Part shown: positions 62,735 through 64,000 of the stretch, piece after piece
How the letters are laid out: each line of letters begins with the position of its first letter
How positions within the stretch are numbered: the first letter of the stretch is position 1
DNA from: Harmothoe impar
Lineage: Eukaryota > Annelida > Polychaeta > Phyllodocida > Polynoidae
Length of the DNA: 64,000 bases
NCBI GenBank assembly: GCA_947462335.1
Contig: OX381710.1
Span: forward strand, 35,959,204-36,023,203
Direction of reading: 5' to 3'
Notes under the pieces: generated by a model
What the model saw: the letters and a program-made list of their open reading frames with translations, nothing else
Told to the model about the DNA's origin: nothing
Database searches by the model: none
Translations under genes and position numbers: made by a program

Positions 62735-64000
62735 TCATATCTCTAAAGGACTCGTTGTCACACCGTCAGAATGCACGCGACGCTTATAATACAAGTAGCG
62801 CACGCCGTCTTTCTCTATGGTGTAGGTGACCATTTTGTTTCGCACCACTTTGAAATTTCTATTTACAGCAATGAGAGTTTTTCGTTGGCGAAGAACATCC
62901 AAGAAGTCGTCTGGTTCCTTAGGGTTTTGTTTCTTCTGTACGCCTTTTGCACTCCATTTTTTGGATTTTCTTTCACCGGTGTCGCTGACTCGATCGTAGC
63001 AAATGTAAGTCTTAGGGTTGAGACTTAGGATCCCGTCACCTTCCCACTCCGCTTTCATAAGCCCCGAAGTTCTCAGATCGTGAAGGTACCGTCTCTCACA
63101 ACATCCGCCGGGCGGCGGACACCATTCTCGCACTCTTTCCGTTTTTGTCTTCACGAAAAGCTCTAAGTGATCGTCGCACACCGCTGTCGGAAGCCACTTT
63201 CGTTTCTCTCTGAAGTACGTCTCTCTCAGGCGAGGTTTGACTAGGTCATCCAACGTGTCACCGCTGAGAGCCATGTAAAGACTGTCGGTGTCCATTTGAC
63301 AAAGGGCATAATCGCGCCGATCGACGAATCTATCCAAGAAGTCGTATGTGAACTCTAACATTTTCAACTTCGCGTACTGGTATACCATGAACCCTATTTG
63401 AATAGGGAGGTTGTTCTTGACTGTTTTCGGTTGTAGTTCGACTTCAAACAGATCGGAACTCAACTCAGACGCCTTTTTGAAGCGCCACGAATTGGCCAAT
63501 AGTTCGAACTTCCGACTGTCAGTGTATCTCACCGCCGTGTGTTTTTCTTTGTTGCAGATTGTTTTACCGTACGTAGCGTTTCCCATTAACTTGTAACAGT
63601 CTGACAGAATTTTCTCGTTCTCGTTCACGTCGCCACGTCTTCGCGCTGCCGTTACTTCGTCCGCGAAACCGGCAAAGGAGCGTTTAGGTAGGTATTCTAC
63701 GACCAGCTGCACTTTGGTGACTATCAAACCGTGCTCTAAATACCACTTGAGAAGCGGCGTTCCCAAGAGAATATTTTTTCCGTGGTAACTCCCTATCAGA
63801 CATCTCTGAGGCGTGTTCAACAGCTTTTCTTCCTGCGCAAAGTCTGACATGTGAGGTCCTATGTCCGATTTTGAAACGGTCGCGTTCTTGAAAACGGGGG
63901 TCATTTCTTCGAAGTAGTCTCGTAGGTGAGGCGGCGTAGTGATGTCCACTTGAACTAAACCGAACATTTTCTCCTCTTTCACAGCGGAAAGGATGTCGCT
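62735..64000 (-). CDS. polB: Family B DNA polymerase, Polinton/virus-like type, 3' part (5' end off window)
   Basis: The frame is open through the window edge, so the N-terminus (exonuclease domain and polymerase motif A) is missing here. The visible 421 residues include motif B, KLMGNATYGK, at about 131-140 and motif C, DTDS, at 231-234, counted from the GTG codon at 63982. They belong to the palm/fingers of DNA polymerase B of the protein-primed type (DNA_pol_B_2-like). Such genes are carried by Polintons/Mavericks and related virus-like elements and copy the element's DNA. The C-terminus is basic (KKWSAKGVQKK). AT-rich sequence with AATAAA-like words on the minus strand follows the stop. 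No internal stop or frameshift. An adintovirus-like or other polB-bearing element remains possible. Confidence 0.85.
   Translation of the reverse strand, partial: SDILSAVKEEKMFGLVQVDITTPPHLRDYFEEMTPVFKNATVSKSDIGPHMSDFAQEEKLLNTPQRCLIGSYHGKNILLGTPLLKWYLEHGLIVTKVQLVVEYLPKRSFAGFADEVTAARRRGDVNENEKILSDCYKLMGNATYGKTICNKEKHTAVRYTDSRKFELLANSWRFKKASELSSDLFEVELQPKTVKNNLPIQIGFMVYQYAKLKMLEFTYDFLDRFVDRRDYALCQMDTDSLYMALSGDTLDDLVKPRLRETYFREKRKWLPTAVCDDHLELFVKTKTERVREWCPPPGGCCERRYLHDLRTSGLMKAEWEGDGILSLNPKTYICYDRVSDTGERKSKKWSAKGVQKKQNPKEPDDFLDVLRQRKTLIAVNRNFKVVRNKMVTYTIEKDGVRYLYYKRRVHSDGVTTSPLEI

Larger units (their letters stand above)
62068..64000. mobile_element. Polinton/Maverick-like element, one end (continues beyond the window)
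   Basis: The left end starts AGTAGTATAGTATGTATCGG. AG-initial ends and subterminal tandem repeats are known for Polintons. Inward lie a motif array, a GAA microsatellite and a polB gene on the minus strand. The far end, integrase and capsid genes are outside the window, so the assignment rests on the polymerase and the terminus only. Target duplication cannot be checked. Confidence 0.6.

Overview
This window is metazoan intergenic DNA built almost entirely of mobile elements. It has long AT-rich stretches with no recognisable host exon, many terminal-inverted-repeat (TIR) DNA transposons, tRNA-derived modules, minisatellites and old local duplications. It also holds two very large, apparently young Ty3/gypsy LTR retrotransposons and the edge of a Polinton/Maverick-like element with a protein-primed type DNA polymerase B. 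This mix suggests a marine invertebrate, but nothing seen fixes the species.

Layout. 1-9125: repeats, a diverged ~1.1 kb duplication (about 1200-2340 versus 4405-5560), a pogo/Tigger-like MITE and a tRNA-like module. 9126-25209: element E1, with 778-bp LTRs differing at one seen site, a CTAG target duplication, gag, pol in the -1 frame, and a separate 1268-codon third ORF. Its 5' LTR is split by a 1079-bp transposon. 25621-28309: a minisatellite split by a 2009-bp transposon that carries several tRNA-like modules, plus a 108-bp MITE. 29106-30037: another transposon of the same terminal type. 31340-33600: no gene; one CpG-richer patch with promoter/insulator-like motifs. 34100-39290: a ~1.5 kb duplication whose left copy has been opened by several insertions. 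40080-42410: foldback and SINE-like repeats. 42598-56663: element E2, with 821-bp LTRs, an ATAT target duplication, gag, and a 9.3-kb pol frame. That pol frame runs without a stop into ~115 heptad repeats, C2H2 fingers and a long proline-rich tail. 56664-61970: duplications and MITEs. 61974-64000: a Polinton-like terminus, a dense CCAAT/E-box/ETS-CRE motif array, and the 3' part of a polB gene on the minus strand.

How the parts work together. In both retroelements gag ends in GGAAAAC directly followed by the gag stop codon. A perfect stem-loop begins 5-6 nt after the heptamer and the pol frame is -1, so pol is probably made by ribosomal frameshifting. Both elements also carry a non-env 3' coding module with a shared unusual zinc finger (C-P-x2-E-C ... 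A-R-H-L ... H-x-H). E1 encodes it as a separate ORF, with a splice donor after the primer site and an acceptor 37 nt before the start codon. E2 fuses it to pol. This giant Ty3/gypsy lineage with a zinc-finger accessory module, extended in E2 by a basic heptad array, is the best candidate here for an undescribed system. Second is a set of four DNA transposons with CCC...GGG ends and 2-bp target duplications; three of the four have empty sites visible in the same window.
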